NCBI GenBank assembly: GCA_963797115.1
Contig: CAWCOH010000007.1
Coordinates: forward strand, 124,001-188,000
DNA: 64,000 nt
From: AP-15 sp963797115
GTDB taxonomy: Bacteria; Pseudomonadota; Alphaproteobacteria; ATCC43930; CGMCC-115725
Reading direction: 5' to 3'
Position numbers and translations under genes: made by a program. A model generated the notes under the pieces. The model saw only the letters and a list, made by a program, of their open reading frames with translations. It was not told the origin of the DNA and did no database searches. Positions 35,532 through 43,304 of this stretch are shown one piece after another (the stretch's first letter is position 1; each line of letters opens with the position of its first letter).

Positions 35532-35960
35532 TAAAGTGGAAACCGCTCACGACAGACCAAACGAATAGCACCGATTTTGAAAACCGCGAAGGACCGCTGC
35601 ACGGCTGAAAGCATTTCGGAGATGCTGGGGATCGGGGCCTTGGCGGCCTCCTCGGCGGCCTTAAGAGAGTCTCGATAGCTTTCGGATTCTGATCGCGCCC
35701 ACTGCGCCCTTTCAGCAGGAGAGGATTTGCAGACATCCGGCGGCATTTCGTGCAGCGCAGCCTCAGCGGAAAGGATTGCATTCAGACGTCTTCGTCGTCA
35801 CCGACGAGGCCTTCAGCCTCCTCGATGCAGATTCGGTAACTCGGCGCGCAGCCGGGCTTCGCTGGCCCGGCGGTTTTGTGTGTTCGGGCTGCGGCGGGCG
35901 GGTGGCTTGGCGGCTGACGGCTCGACCGCGGGTTTACCGGCTATCGCGGTGGTGAGGCCG
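35532..35960. other. Decayed intergenic region with minus-strand coding fragments
   Basis: No intact gene. Minus-strand fragments with coding character appear, such as MPPDVCKSSPAERAQWARSE with SYRDSLKAAEEAAKAPIPSI (about 35590-35746) and a separate charged tail ending IEEAEGLVGDDEDV read from about 35830, in a different frame from the open frame that covers 35813-36079. These look like scraps of small genes broken by frameshifts. None is recognised. Confidence 0.35.
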
Positions 35961-36120
35961 GCCTCGGCGAGCATTTGAAGCACACGCCGGTGGTCCAGGG
36001 CGAAGGCGCCAATGCCGGCGCGTTCTTCCCGATCATCCATACCCTGTTCAGCAACATCAAAGCCTGGCTCGTCGGGCACCCATCACGGCGTCAGCGCCAG
36101 GCACACGTGACGCTTTACCT
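35960..36120 (+). mobile_element. IS1595-type transposase C-terminal fragment, frameshifted
   Basis: The reading GANAGAFFPIIHTLFSNIKA with WLVG, followed one base out of frame by GTHHGVS, is the end of an IS1595/ISXO2-type DDE transposase (conserved N-x-K-A-W-L-x-G-T-H-H-G-V-S). A base is missing near 36077. The rest of the transposase is absent. The zinc-ribbon N-terminal half at 31629 is of the same superfamily but 4.3 kb away, so the two need not come from one element. Confidence 0.55.
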
Positions 36121-36144
36121 GGATGGGGCCCATTTATTTTTCCG

Positions 36145-36579
36145 ATGTCCCGTGCAGAGGCGAAAGCTGCTGTAGGTCCACAAGGGATCATTAACTCGGC
36201 TGGAAACATGAGTTACGAAACGAGTATCGACGGGCGCACATTTGCTGCCATGATTTCTTTCGAGGGAACCGGCGACTGGATTCGATGGATCGAGCTTCGT
36301 AGCGAAGGAATTGGCAAGTTATCCATAGCAGATTGCCACGCAGAACGAGAAGCCATGCAGCACAAATTGTCAGAAGCTTACGGCTATTCGGATGTCAGTA
36401 GCGCCGAAAAAGACGAACCCATACTAAATTCTCGATCGGTCTCTAGCTCTTTCTCATTCAAAGATGGCGGAGAAATTCAGCTGTACGAGCGGCGGGCCAT
36501 TGATACACATGCCTCTCAGGGATGTGTTCTTTCTGTAATCTGTAGGCCAGGTGCTACACGACCAAAGCAGAACTTTTGA
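36145..36579 (+). CDS. Truncated hypothetical protein, N-terminus probably lost
   Basis: A 144-residue ORF, visibly AT-richer than its neighbours. It begins MSRAEAKAAVGPQGI, the G-M-S-x-x-E-A-K-x-x-hydrophobic-G pattern that normally follows a signal peptide in periplasmic proteins. Just upstream GPIYF lies in another frame, so the true N terminus seems cut off by the IS fragment. The remainder (SYETSIDGRTFAAMISFEGT, WIRWIELRSEGIGKLS) is beta-rich. No family assigned. Confidence 0.4.
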   Translation: MSRAEAKAAVGPQGIINSAGNMSYETSIDGRTFAAMISFEGTGDWIRWIELRSEGIGKLSIADCHAEREAMQHKLSEAYGYSDVSSAEKDEPILNSRSVSSSFSFKDGGEIQLYERRAIDTHASQGCVLSVICRPGATRPKQNF

Positions 36580-36721
36580 AGGCTGCTCGTCGCACGCGGT
36601 AAACCGGATTATCACGTAGAAGCCCCGTTCGATGCAAGCGGCAAAAAGGGGGCGGGAGCCGCCTTGCCGGCATAGAATTGAATGAGCACCTGCGCACCGC
36701 ACCCTGACGGAACGAGGAGGA

Positions 36722-37024
36722 ATGACGCGCCGCACCCCGCCCCGCAAAGTCACGTATTTCGAACCGGTGCCGCCGCGCTTGGCGCGCAACACCATTATCG
36801 AGTCGACGTTCGAGGTCGGCCGCCGCTTCCGCTGCACGATGCGCGTGGATTGTAGCCAGCTCGACGCCGGCGCCGTGATCCGGCCGGTGCCCGGCGAATG
36901 GCATCCGCGTATGCCTGAGCGACTCGACGAAGAGGAGCTTGCGGATTGGCGCATTGGCCGCAATGCGGTCTATCAGCTCGCCGCGCTGACCATCGGCGCA
37001 CGCCTCGCGGTCGCCGAGGCATAA
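36722..37024 (+). CDS. Conserved-looking small protein, function unknown
   Basis: A 100-residue basic protein (MTRRTPPRKVTYFEPVPPRL, TFEVGRRFRCTMRVDCSQLD, VPGEWHPRMPERLDEEELAD). A strong GAGGAGGA ribosome-binding site precedes the ATG, supporting real translation. It ends in a hydrophobic helix (NAVYQLAALTIGARLAVAEA). No domain recognised. Confidence 0.55.
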   Translation: MTRRTPPRKVTYFEPVPPRLARNTIIESTFEVGRRFRCTMRVDCSQLDAGAVIRPVPGEWHPRMPERLDEEELADWRIGRNAVYQLAALTIGARLAVAEA

Positions 37025-37048
37025 GCCTCTGGCAGCTCACACGGTCCC

Positions 37049-37246
37049 TCAGCCTGCGTCCCGGCTTGGGCGATAGCGGCACGAGCGCGAACGCAATACT
37101 CGGGCGCGCTCGCGGCGCAATTCCTCCATGCGTGCTCGGATGATCGGAAAATCGTCAGCGGCGCGGGGTCGGGTGCGCTCGCCGCGCAGCTCCTCCATAC
37201 GTGCTCGGATCACTGCAAAATCGTCAGCGGCGCGGGGTCGGGTCAC
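37049..37246 (-). CDS. Small PRAADDF-type protein with an internal duplication
   Basis: GTG-initiated, 65 residues. The N-terminal motif TRPRAADDFAVIRARMEELR is a common small rhizobial protein type, and here the 23-residue unit is present twice in tandem (TRPRAADDFAVIRARMEELR and TRPRAADDFPIIRARMEELR). The unit is an amphipathic basic/acidic helix. A GGAAG site precedes the GTG at 37246. Function unknown. Confidence 0.55.
   Translation of the reverse strand: MTRPRAADDFAVIRARMEELRGERTRPRAADDFPIIRARMEELRRERARVLRSRSCRYRPSRDAG
37106..37243. repeat. Two tandem 69-bp direct repeats
   Basis: Copies at 37106-37174 and 37175-37243 differ at a few positions and encode the two PRAADDF units of the small protein on the minus strand. 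Because 69 is divisible by 3 the duplication keeps the frame. It has only two copies and no regular spacer, so it is not a CRISPR array. Confidence 0.8.
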
Positions 37247-37366
37247 GTTTCTTCCGTATACCATTGCAAGGTAAGCCGTCGGTCGTTGACTATACCATCC
37301 GGTGTAGGTCGCTCCAGAGTGCTAGAGCGTTTTCCGATCGAATTGAACCCGCCGCCCCCGCGAAAG

Positions 37367-37653
37367 CGCTAGGGTATGCACTTATTTTCTGCTGGCGACC
37401 ATCCTATCGCGAGCCTTTGCCCCTCTCCGCCCGCTTGCGGGGGGAGAGGGAGGGACCCGGCGCGCAGCGCCGGGAGGGTGAGGTGGGTGGTGCCGCTGGT
37501 TCGAAACGGGAGGGCTCCCCCACCTCACCCCGACCTCTCCGCCCCCGGGGGCGGAGAGGGAGATTTTGGCCGTCAGATGTGTGCATGCCCTAGCGCGAAA
37601 GCGGGGCTTAGCAGCAACCTGCAGGTCGCCTGCCCTGGGTCCCCGCTTTCGCG
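37367..37653. repeat. MITE/REP-like palindromic element without coding capacity
   Basis: Imperfect 15-bp terminal inverted repeats (CGCTAGGGTATGCAC at 37367-37381 and GTGCATGCCCTAGCG at 37581-37595, one mismatch) bound about 230 nt that contain two strong GC hairpins, for example CTCTCCGCCCCCGGGGGCGGAGAG near 37540-37562. A second inverted pair, CGCGAAAGCGGGG at 37594-37606 and CCCCGCTTTCGCG at 37641-37653, follows. No gene. This matches the non-coding palindromic repeats common in alphaproteobacterial intergenic DNA. Confidence 0.55.
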
Positions 37654-37909
37654 GGAACGACGAATAGTGATGCGAGCTGCTCGGATCATACTCTAAGGAA
37701 CGCATCATATGCGCGTATGTTTTGCAACGAAAACCCTACGTTTTTTCAACAGCGTACTCTCGTTGCAACACGGTTATGCACGAGTTCTGGGGCAGGATGT
37801 GGAGGGTGCGACGGGTGTTGCTATTGTAACAAATACAACATGGCCCAAATGACATCCTCTACGGATCGCGGGGCCCGCCGGGCGCCGGGTTGAAACCAGA
37901 GAGGTGCCG
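37654..37909. other. Intergenic DNA, no gene seen
   Basis: 256 nt between the palindromic element and the decayed DUF5681 copy. It has an AT-richer part with the inverted pair TTGCAACGA (near 37724) and TCGTTGCAA (near 37764), which could form a stem. No ORF with support. Confidence 0.4.
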
Positions 37910-38472
37910 ATGACTGATGGGCTTTCACTCAAACCGCCGGGGTTGGTGCGCGGGCGGCCGTTCGCCAAGGGGAACCGCCCCCCGGCCGCCGGGCCGGTTC
38001 CCGCAACAAGAAGACGCTCGCCGCTGCGGTATTGCTCGAAAGCGAGGCCGAGGCCCTGACGCGGCGGGCCGTCGAGCTGGCGTTCGCCGGCGACCCATGG
38101 ACCTTCAGCCCACGGGCATGACCCGTGGGGGCAATGCGGCTCTGCATCGAACGCATCCTGCCGCCGTGCCGCGAGCGGATGGTCAAGTTCCCCCTGCCGC
38201 CGATCGAGAGTGCGGCCGATATCGCGCCGGCGATGAAGGTGGTCGCGTCGACACTCGCCGGCGGCATCATCACGCCGGGCCAGGCGGGGACGATCGCGGC
38301 GGTGGTCGGCACCTTCGTGCGGGCGATCGAGACCAGCGACTTCGACCGCCGCCTAAAGATTATGAAGGCGGCGCTTCCGGCGTGCGCCCCAGGGACGCGC
38401 CCGAAATGTTGGATACCGGGCGATGCCCGCTGTTCTACCTATACGCGGGAATTTGCTGCAAATTCGCGCTAG
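37910..38472 (+). pseudogene. Decayed second copy of the DUF5681 gene
   Basis: Aligns with the intact gene at 7069 from the ATG context GAGGTGCCGATGACTGATG onwards. Lesions: a deletion of about 7 bases in the glycine-arginine motif (after GRPFAKGN), a 37-nt insertion at 38097-38133 that replaces seven bases, and a frame change near the end. The homology includes 3' flanking sequence (gaatttgctgcaaattcgc versus ctttgctgtaaattcgc), so a larger segment was duplicated. Confidence 0.7.
38097..38133. repeat. 37-nt hairpin insertion inside the DUF5681 pseudogene
   Basis: CCCACGGG (38109-38116), a five-base loop CATGA and CCCGTGGG (38122-38129) form a perfect 8-bp stem. The intact copy at 7069 has only GACGGCG here, so this is an insertion or gene-conversion event of net +30. 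Its origin is unknown; it may be a small mobile palindrome. Confidence 0.6.
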
Positions 38473-38599
38473 AATCGCCAGCAGAAAAACGCCAATACAA
38501 TCGGAAGTTGGAAATTCCGGGCTGAGCAGTCAGCACGGCAGCCTGCAAATCACCTAACTTGGCCACAATGTCACGGTTCTTGGTCACAATGTCACGGTC

Positions 38600-38815
38600 A
38601 TGGCAGACGAAGCCCCCAGCCTGGTCCTCGAGCATCTCCGCGCAATTCGCGAGGAGCTGCGCGAGATCCGTGAAGAGCAGCGCGGCCGGCTCGGCTCTAT
38701 CGTCCGCAGCATCTCGCACATGGCCGGTGAAGTTGCCCAAATGGGGCTGCGTCTCGATCGCATGCGCGACCGCCTCGACCGGATCGAGCGCCGTCTCGAT
38801 CTCGTCGAGGCATAA
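38600..38815 (+). CDS. Small coiled-coil protein, function unknown
   Basis: A 71-residue protein almost entirely helical and highly charged: LEHLRAIREELREIREEQRG, a short apolar SIVRSISHMAGEVAQM segment, then LDRMRDRLDRIERRLDLVEA. The heptad spacing indicates a coiled coil. Such proteins are widespread and unnamed in rhizobia and relatives. It follows the DUF5681 pseudogene. Confidence 0.6.
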   Translation: MADEAPSLVLEHLRAIREELREIREEQRGRLGSIVRSISHMAGEVAQMGLRLDRMRDRLDRIERRLDLVEA

Positions 38816-38843
38816 CCCCGCGGACGCGAGCCGGACGCCGCAA

Positions 38844-39353
38844 TCAGGGGGCGGGAAAGTGCGTGCGCAGCTGCTCTCCGCCCACGGTGTCGGGTTCGGC
38901 GTCGATCAGGATGAAGGCGAAGACGCAGGGTGCGGGTCCGTTATTGACCCAGGCGTGCATCGTGCCGCGCTGGACGACGACGTCGCCGGGCTTCAAATGC
39001 GCCACCTCGCCGCTGTCGAGCTCGAGATCGCACTCGCCCGACAGCAGCAGCGCATAGTCGACGGTCTCGGTTCGATGCATGAATTTGGGCGCGCCCGGGG
39101 CGAATTCGGTGATCCGGACAACGGTGCCTTGGCCCGTGCCGACATAGTTGTGGCGGGTGACGAACCCTTTGCGCTGTGCGGCGTCGGCGGCTTCCGAATT
39201 GTCGGCCGGCATTCGATCGGTCGACCAGATTTCGCAGCCGGCGATGTGCGGTCGTCCCAGCCTGCTGACCCCCGGGAGGCGTTCGTCGGTCTTGATGATC
39301 GCCTTGCCGTTGGCGTCGTGCCCGGTGACGATGCGCCTTACTTCCAGAGCCAT
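38844..39353 (-). CDS. Cupin domain-containing protein
   Basis: A 169-residue cytoplasmic protein with a single cupin barrel: KFMHRTETVDYALLLSGECD (motif 1, with the histidine), then AHLKPGDVVVQRGTMHAWVN (motif 2). The N-terminal leader (VTGHDANGKAIIKTDERLPG) is the sort seen in YlbA-like and small dioxygenase-related cupins. The start at 39353 lies 488 nt from the ORF end at 38844. Ligand and activity unknown. Confidence 0.78.
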   Translation of the reverse strand: MALEVRRIVTGHDANGKAIIKTDERLPGVSRLGRPHIAGCEIWSTDRMPADNSEAADAAQRKGFVTRHNYVGTGQGTVVRITEFAPGAPKFMHRTETVDYALLLSGECDLELDSGEVAHLKPGDVVVQRGTMHAWVNNGPAPCVFAFILIDAEPDTVGGEQLRTHFPAP

Positions 39354-39374
39354 GGCTGTCCTCCGTTGGTGAGC

Positions 39375-40865
39375 CTATTGCGAGGGTGCGGCGGCATTGG
39401 GGACGGCGTACAGTTCGGCGGCGTCACGGGCCAGAAGCCGGCGCGATTCCGGGCGCATATAGACCATGTGGCCGCCTTCATAAATGCGCAGCCGGACGGC
39501 AGCACGCACCGGGTCGGGAACCGCCAGCTGGTGGACGAGCCAGCGCGATGCGAGATAGGGCGTCACCAGGTCGTAATGGCCGTTGACGACCAGCACCTTG
39601 GTTTCCGGGTGCTGGAGGAGCGTAGTCTCGAGAGCCGACATCGCCCGACCAAGCCCCTCACCCTGGCGCTCGCCCTGCCAGTTCCAATGCTGGGATATGT
39701 CGCGCGGGAGCACGCGATAAGGCAGATCGGTGTGGTAGCCGAGGGTGTCGGCGACATAGGCGTTGAACGCTGCCCCGTAGGCCGCGACCGCCGGCTGAAG
39801 CACCGGGTCGGGGGCGCCTTCTCCGCTTTCGTCGGAGCGGGCCGGGCGGGTGATCGAGCCGTCATAAAGGCTCACCACTTGGCCCTCGGCACGGAGGATC
39901 TCGCGGGCGAAGACATGACGCGGGACCCGGCCGCGGTAACGGCGCACGAGATCCTCCGGGAGCGCGGTGATCTCGGCGACTTTGGTGATGAACGGATTGC
40001 GCGGCGACGGCTGACCCTCGAGGGCGGCGAGGCCGACCAAATAGTCGGAGATGGCAAATTGCTCGACCGCCGCGGGTGCGCGGCTGGGCGACGGCCTGTA
40101 GAGCGCGGCGGTCGCGGCGTAAGACGGCAGAAAAAACCCAGCCGCAAGCAGATCGCGCTCGTCCTGATGCAAGGCGGAGAGGTCCAGCGCCGGCGAAATC
40201 AGCGCCAGGCCGTTTATGGTGACGCCGACGTCGCGCGGCAACGCCTGCGCCAATGTCGCAGCGCGGAAACCGCCATAGCTCTCGCCGACGAGAAAGATCG
40301 GCGAAGCCCAGCGTTCGTGCCGAGTCAGCCAAAGCCGGATCACCGTGCCGAGCGAGGCGATGTCGGCGCGCACGTCCCAGAACGGCTTGTCCGGGTTTTC
40401 CTCCTTGCCCCTGCCGCGGCTGAAACCGGTGCCGACCGGGTCGATGAAGACGAGGTCGGTGAAGCCGAGCCACGTCGCCGGGTTGTCGACGAGGCGAACC
40501 GGCGGTCCCGGGACCGCCCCGTTCGGCGGTGTCTCTAAAATCCGCGGCCCGAGGGCGCCAAGGTGGAGAAAGACCGAGGCTGCTCCGGGGCCGCCGTTGA
40601 AGACGAAGCTGACCGGCCGCTGGCGCCCCGGCGCGGCGGTGAGATAGGCGATCGTGAAGATGGTGGCGGTCGGCGCGCCTTTCGCGTCGGTCAACGGCAA
40701 CGTTTCGGCGATCGCATCATACTCGAGCCGCCGGTCCCCCAGCCCGATCGCATGGTGGGTCGCCACCCGCCCCGGAAGCTCACTGTCCGCCCTGTCGTCC
40801 GCGGAAACACCGCCGGCGCCGAGCGTGATCAGCAGGAGGGTGACGATCGCCGCGATTTTCGCCAT
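39375..40865 (-). CDS. S10 family serine carboxypeptidase-like protein, secreted
   Basis: A 496-residue protein with a signal peptide (MAKIAAIVTLLLITLGAGGV). The catalytic triad is visible: the nucleophile in FLVGESYGGFRA, an aspartate region in VVNGHYDLVTPYL and the histidine in YEGGHMVYMRPE. The oxyanion region VSFVFNGGPGAASVFLHLGA and GTGFSRGRGKEENPDK are typical of bacterial S10 peptidases. The ATG at 40865 gives the signal peptide; in-frame codons upstream belong to antisense of the SDR region and are not real. Confidence 0.88.
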   Translation of the reverse strand: MAKIAAIVTLLLITLGAGGVSADDRADSELPGRVATHHAIGLGDRRLEYDAIAETLPLTDAKGAPTATIFTIAYLTAAPGRQRPVSFVFNGGPGAASVFLHLGALGPRILETPPNGAVPGPPVRLVDNPATWLGFTDLVFIDPVGTGFSRGRGKEENPDKPFWDVRADIASLGTVIRLWLTRHERWASPIFLVGESYGGFRAATLAQALPRDVGVTINGLALISPALDLSALHQDERDLLAAGFFLPSYAATAALYRPSPSRAPAAVEQFAISDYLVGLAALEGQPSPRNPFITKVAEITALPEDLVRRYRGRVPRHVFAREILRAEGQVVSLYDGSITRPARSDESGEGAPDPVLQPAVAAYGAAFNAYVADTLGYHTDLPYRVLPRDISQHWNWQGERQGEGLGRAMSALETTLLQHPETKVLVVNGHYDLVTPYLASRWLVHQLAVPDPVRAAVRLRIYEGGHMVYMRPESRRLLARDAAELYAVPNAAAPSQ

Positions 40866-41009
40866 TGAACGCCTCGGTGTTGGTGCTGGTGTTGCGGCCC
40901 TCTCAGGCGCGAGAAGTCGCCGTGAATCTTGGCGATTGTGTGAGCACTTGCGGTGCGCGATCTTACCCTCTCCTCGTGCCGCGATGCCGCTTGCAAGAAG
41001 GAGGGTCCG

Positions 41010-41834
41010 ATGCCGGGTTCCGCTCGCGTTGCGTTGATTACCGGTTGCGGCAAGCCGATCGGCATCGGCAACTCGACGGCGCGAGCGCTCGCCGCCGCCG
41101 GGGTGACCGTCGTCGTCTCCGACGTGCTGCCGACCGGTGTCGCCAACGAGCACAATGTCGAGGGCGACATGGGCGGCTCCTGGGGCGGCGTCGACAGCCT
41201 CGTCGAGGAGCTCGTCAAGCGCGGCGGCATTGCGTCCTCTACACTTGGCGATGTCAGCGTCGAAGCCGATGCCGGGCGGATGGTCGAGGAGGTGCTGGAG
41301 CGCTATGGCCGCCTCGACATCCTGGTCAACAACGCCGGGGCGCCCCAGGGGGCCGACCGCAACGAGATCGAAGACGTGCCGGTCGAGGCCTGGGACCGGA
41401 CGATGGGGGTGAACGCCCGCGGCGCCTTCTTGATGTCGCGCGCCGCCGTGCCGGCGATGCGCCGGGCGCAGTGGGGCCGCATCGTCAGCGTCTCGTCGAA
41501 GGCCGCGTTCCGACCCGGAAAGCATCGGGCCGCCTATGCCGCCTCGAAAGCTGCGATCGTCGGCTTCACCAAATCGCTGGCCTTCGACCTGGCGCCGTTC
41601 GGGATCACCGTCAACGCCGTCTGCCCCGGCCCGATCCGCACCTCGCGGGCGATCAGCACCAACCGCCGCGAATATGGCGACGATCTCGAAGTCGGCTTCC
41701 GGGAGCGCGCCAAGGCGATCCCGGTCGGACGCTTCGGCAGCCCCGACGAGGTTGCCGCGATGATCGCCTTTCTCGCCTCGGACCAGGCCGCCTTCGTCAC
41801 CGGCCAGGCGATCGGCATCGACGGCGGCTGGTAA
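41010..41834 (+). CDS. SDR family NAD(P)-dependent oxidoreductase
   Basis: A 274-residue short-chain dehydrogenase: ALITGCGKPIGIGNSTARAL (an unusual but recognisable coenzyme motif), DILVNNAGAPQG, RIVSVSSKAAFRPG with the active-site serine, YAASKAAIVGFTKSL (Y-x-x-x-K) and FVTGQAIGIDGGW at the C terminus. The ATG at 41010 is preceded by AAGGAGGG. Divergent from the S10 peptidase gene. Substrate not known. Confidence 0.86.
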   Translation: MPGSARVALITGCGKPIGIGNSTARALAAAGVTVVVSDVLPTGVANEHNVEGDMGGSWGGVDSLVEELVKRGGIASSTLGDVSVEADAGRMVEEVLERYGRLDILVNNAGAPQGADRNEIEDVPVEAWDRTMGVNARGAFLMSRAAVPAMRRAQWGRIVSVSSKAAFRPGKHRAAYAASKAAIVGFTKSLAFDLAPFGITVNAVCPGPIRTSRAISTNRREYGDDLEVGFRERAKAIPVGRFGSPDEVAAMIAFLASDQAAFVTGQAIGIDGGW

Positions 41835-42138
41835 GGGCCGAGTTCCAGGGCCGGCCCGCCACAACAAAAGTCGTGTCGCCGGTTCAACCGCCGCTGCTCC
41901 TGCAGCGGGTCTGCAGCAGGAACACTCCTTCTGGTTGTACGCCTGACCGCTCCGGCTGTCCGACACGCCCTTCCCGATCAGCAGGAATTCTGTCATGCGA
42001 AATAGGCAATATTTAGATGATGAGTATCGCATTAAGGGGCTGCGTCCGAGTCGCCTGCTGACCGCGCTACCCGCTCGTCGACGGCAGCGATAGCGGTTAT
42101 TATCGGCAGCTTCAACGCAGTACCCTGAGGGATGTCGG
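41835..42138. other. Intergenic DNA, no gene seen
   Basis: 304 nt without a supported ORF. It contains a short inverted pair around ctgctcctgcagcgg/ctgcagcaggaac near 41893-41921, which could fold as a weak terminator for the SDR gene, but it is not followed by a clear T run. Confidence 0.4.
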
Positions 42139-43128
42139 ATGAAAAGGATCGATCTCGTCGCATATGGTGCGCCGGAAGCGGTGGCGAGTTGTGTCGAGGT
42201 GCCGGATGTCGGCGCGCCCGGTCCGGGAGAAGTCGTCTTCGACGTGCTCGCTTTCCCGATCAACCCGGCCGATGTCTCGTTCTGCCGCGGCAGCTATCGC
42301 CTACGGCCGGAGTTGCCGGCCACCCCCGGAGCCGAATGCGTCGGCCGGGTCGCCGCGGTCGGAACCGGTGTGACGCAGATCCGGCCTGGCGATCTCGTGC
42401 TCAACATGCAGCGCGAGAACTGGGTCCAGCGCCGCCGCATCCGGGCCGAGGACGCGATCCCGATCCCGTCCGGCCTCGATCTCGCACAGGCTGCGATGGT
42501 GCGCATCAATCCGGCGACCGCGCTCTTGCTGCTAGAGGACCACGTGGCACTCGCGCCGGGCGATTGGGTAATCCAGGACGTCGCCAATTCCGCAGTCGGG
42601 CGCCATCTGATCGTGCTGGCTAAGGCCCGCGGCGTGCGCACGGTCAACGTCGTGCGGCGCGATGACGTGGCGGAGGAATTGCGTGCGCTGGGCGGCGATG
42701 TCGTACTGAAGGACGGGCCCGATCTGGCCGAGCGCGCCCGGGACGCCACCGGCGGTGCGCCGATCCGGCTCGGTATCGACGCAGTCTCGGGCGAAGCTTG
42801 CCGGCATATCGCCGACTGCGTCGCCGATAGCGGCGTGGTCGTTAGCTACGGCTCGATGTCGGGCGAGGACCCGGCAATCTCGCGTGCCGCCCTCAACATG
42901 CGCGGCGTCAGCATCACCGGCTTTAATCTCGGCCGTGGCCTCGCCAAGCGCACCCCGGGGCAAGTGCGCGAGATTTATGCCGATCTCGCCCTCAAGATCC
43001 GCGACGGCGTGCTGAAGGCGCCGATCGATTCGTATTACCCAATCGAAGACATCAAGCCGGCGCTGGTCCGGGCACAACAGGGCGGCCGCAACGGCAAGGT
43101 GCTGGTGCTGCCGAACGGGCCGCTTTAG
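42139..43128 (+). CDS. MDR-superfamily zinc-free oxidoreductase, MECR-like (trans-2-enoyl-CoA/quinone reductase)
   Basis: A 329-residue NADPH-dependent reductase. The tract INPATALLLLEDHVALAPGD with WVIQDVANSAVGRHLIVLAK and RTVNVVRRDDVAEELRALGG closely follows mitochondrial MECR/Etr1, in which the coenzyme-binding N-A-S/N-x-G-V-G signature replaces the usual zinc site. PGAECVGRVAAVGTGVTQIR and the C-terminal DSYYPIEDIKPALVRAQQGG are also kept. No zinc ligands. Likely reduces an enoyl thioester or quinone. An exact role in fatty-acid synthesis is inference. Confidence 0.8.
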   Translation: MKRIDLVAYGAPEAVASCVEVPDVGAPGPGEVVFDVLAFPINPADVSFCRGSYRLRPELPATPGAECVGRVAAVGTGVTQIRPGDLVLNMQRENWVQRRRIRAEDAIPIPSGLDLAQAAMVRINPATALLLLEDHVALAPGDWVIQDVANSAVGRHLIVLAKARGVRTVNVVRRDDVAEELRALGGDVVLKDGPDLAERARDATGGAPIRLGIDAVSGEACRHIADCVADSGVVVSYGSMSGEDPAISRAALNMRGVSITGFNLGRGLAKRTPGQVREIYADLALKIRDGVLKAPIDSYYPIEDIKPALVRAQQGGRNGKVLVLPNGPL

Positions 43129-43157
43129 GAGCAAAAAGTATCGCAAACTGGAAAGCC

Positions 43158-43281
43158 GTCATTCCGGGGCGCGGGCGTAGCCTGAGAGCCCGGAACCCAT
43201 GGACACGAGCCTGTGAAGAACGTCGACGGGCCGGTGTTCAAGGGTTCCGGGCCTGGCCCTCTGGGGCCGTCCCGGAATGAC
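43158..43281. repeat. Palindromic intergenic repeat (REP/BIME-like)
   Basis: Inverted ends GTCATTCCGGG (43158-43168) and CCCGGAATGAC (43271-43281) flank about 100 nt of GC-rich sequence, with internal complementary blocks such as GAGAGCCCGGAACCC against GGGTTCCGGGCCT. Non-coding. This class of element is abundant in alphaproteobacterial genomes. Confidence 0.6.
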
Positions 43282-43304
43282 TAACTGGTATTCGGAGAGC
43301 GAGA

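Noticed and set aside
37106..37243. Tandem repeat considered as a CRISPR array
   Set aside because: Only two copies, no spacers, and both encode part of a small protein.
39375..42263. A 962-codon minus-strand frame starting at 42263
   Set aside because: Only the part from 40865 has the peptidase signal and motifs; the rest is antisense to the SDR gene.
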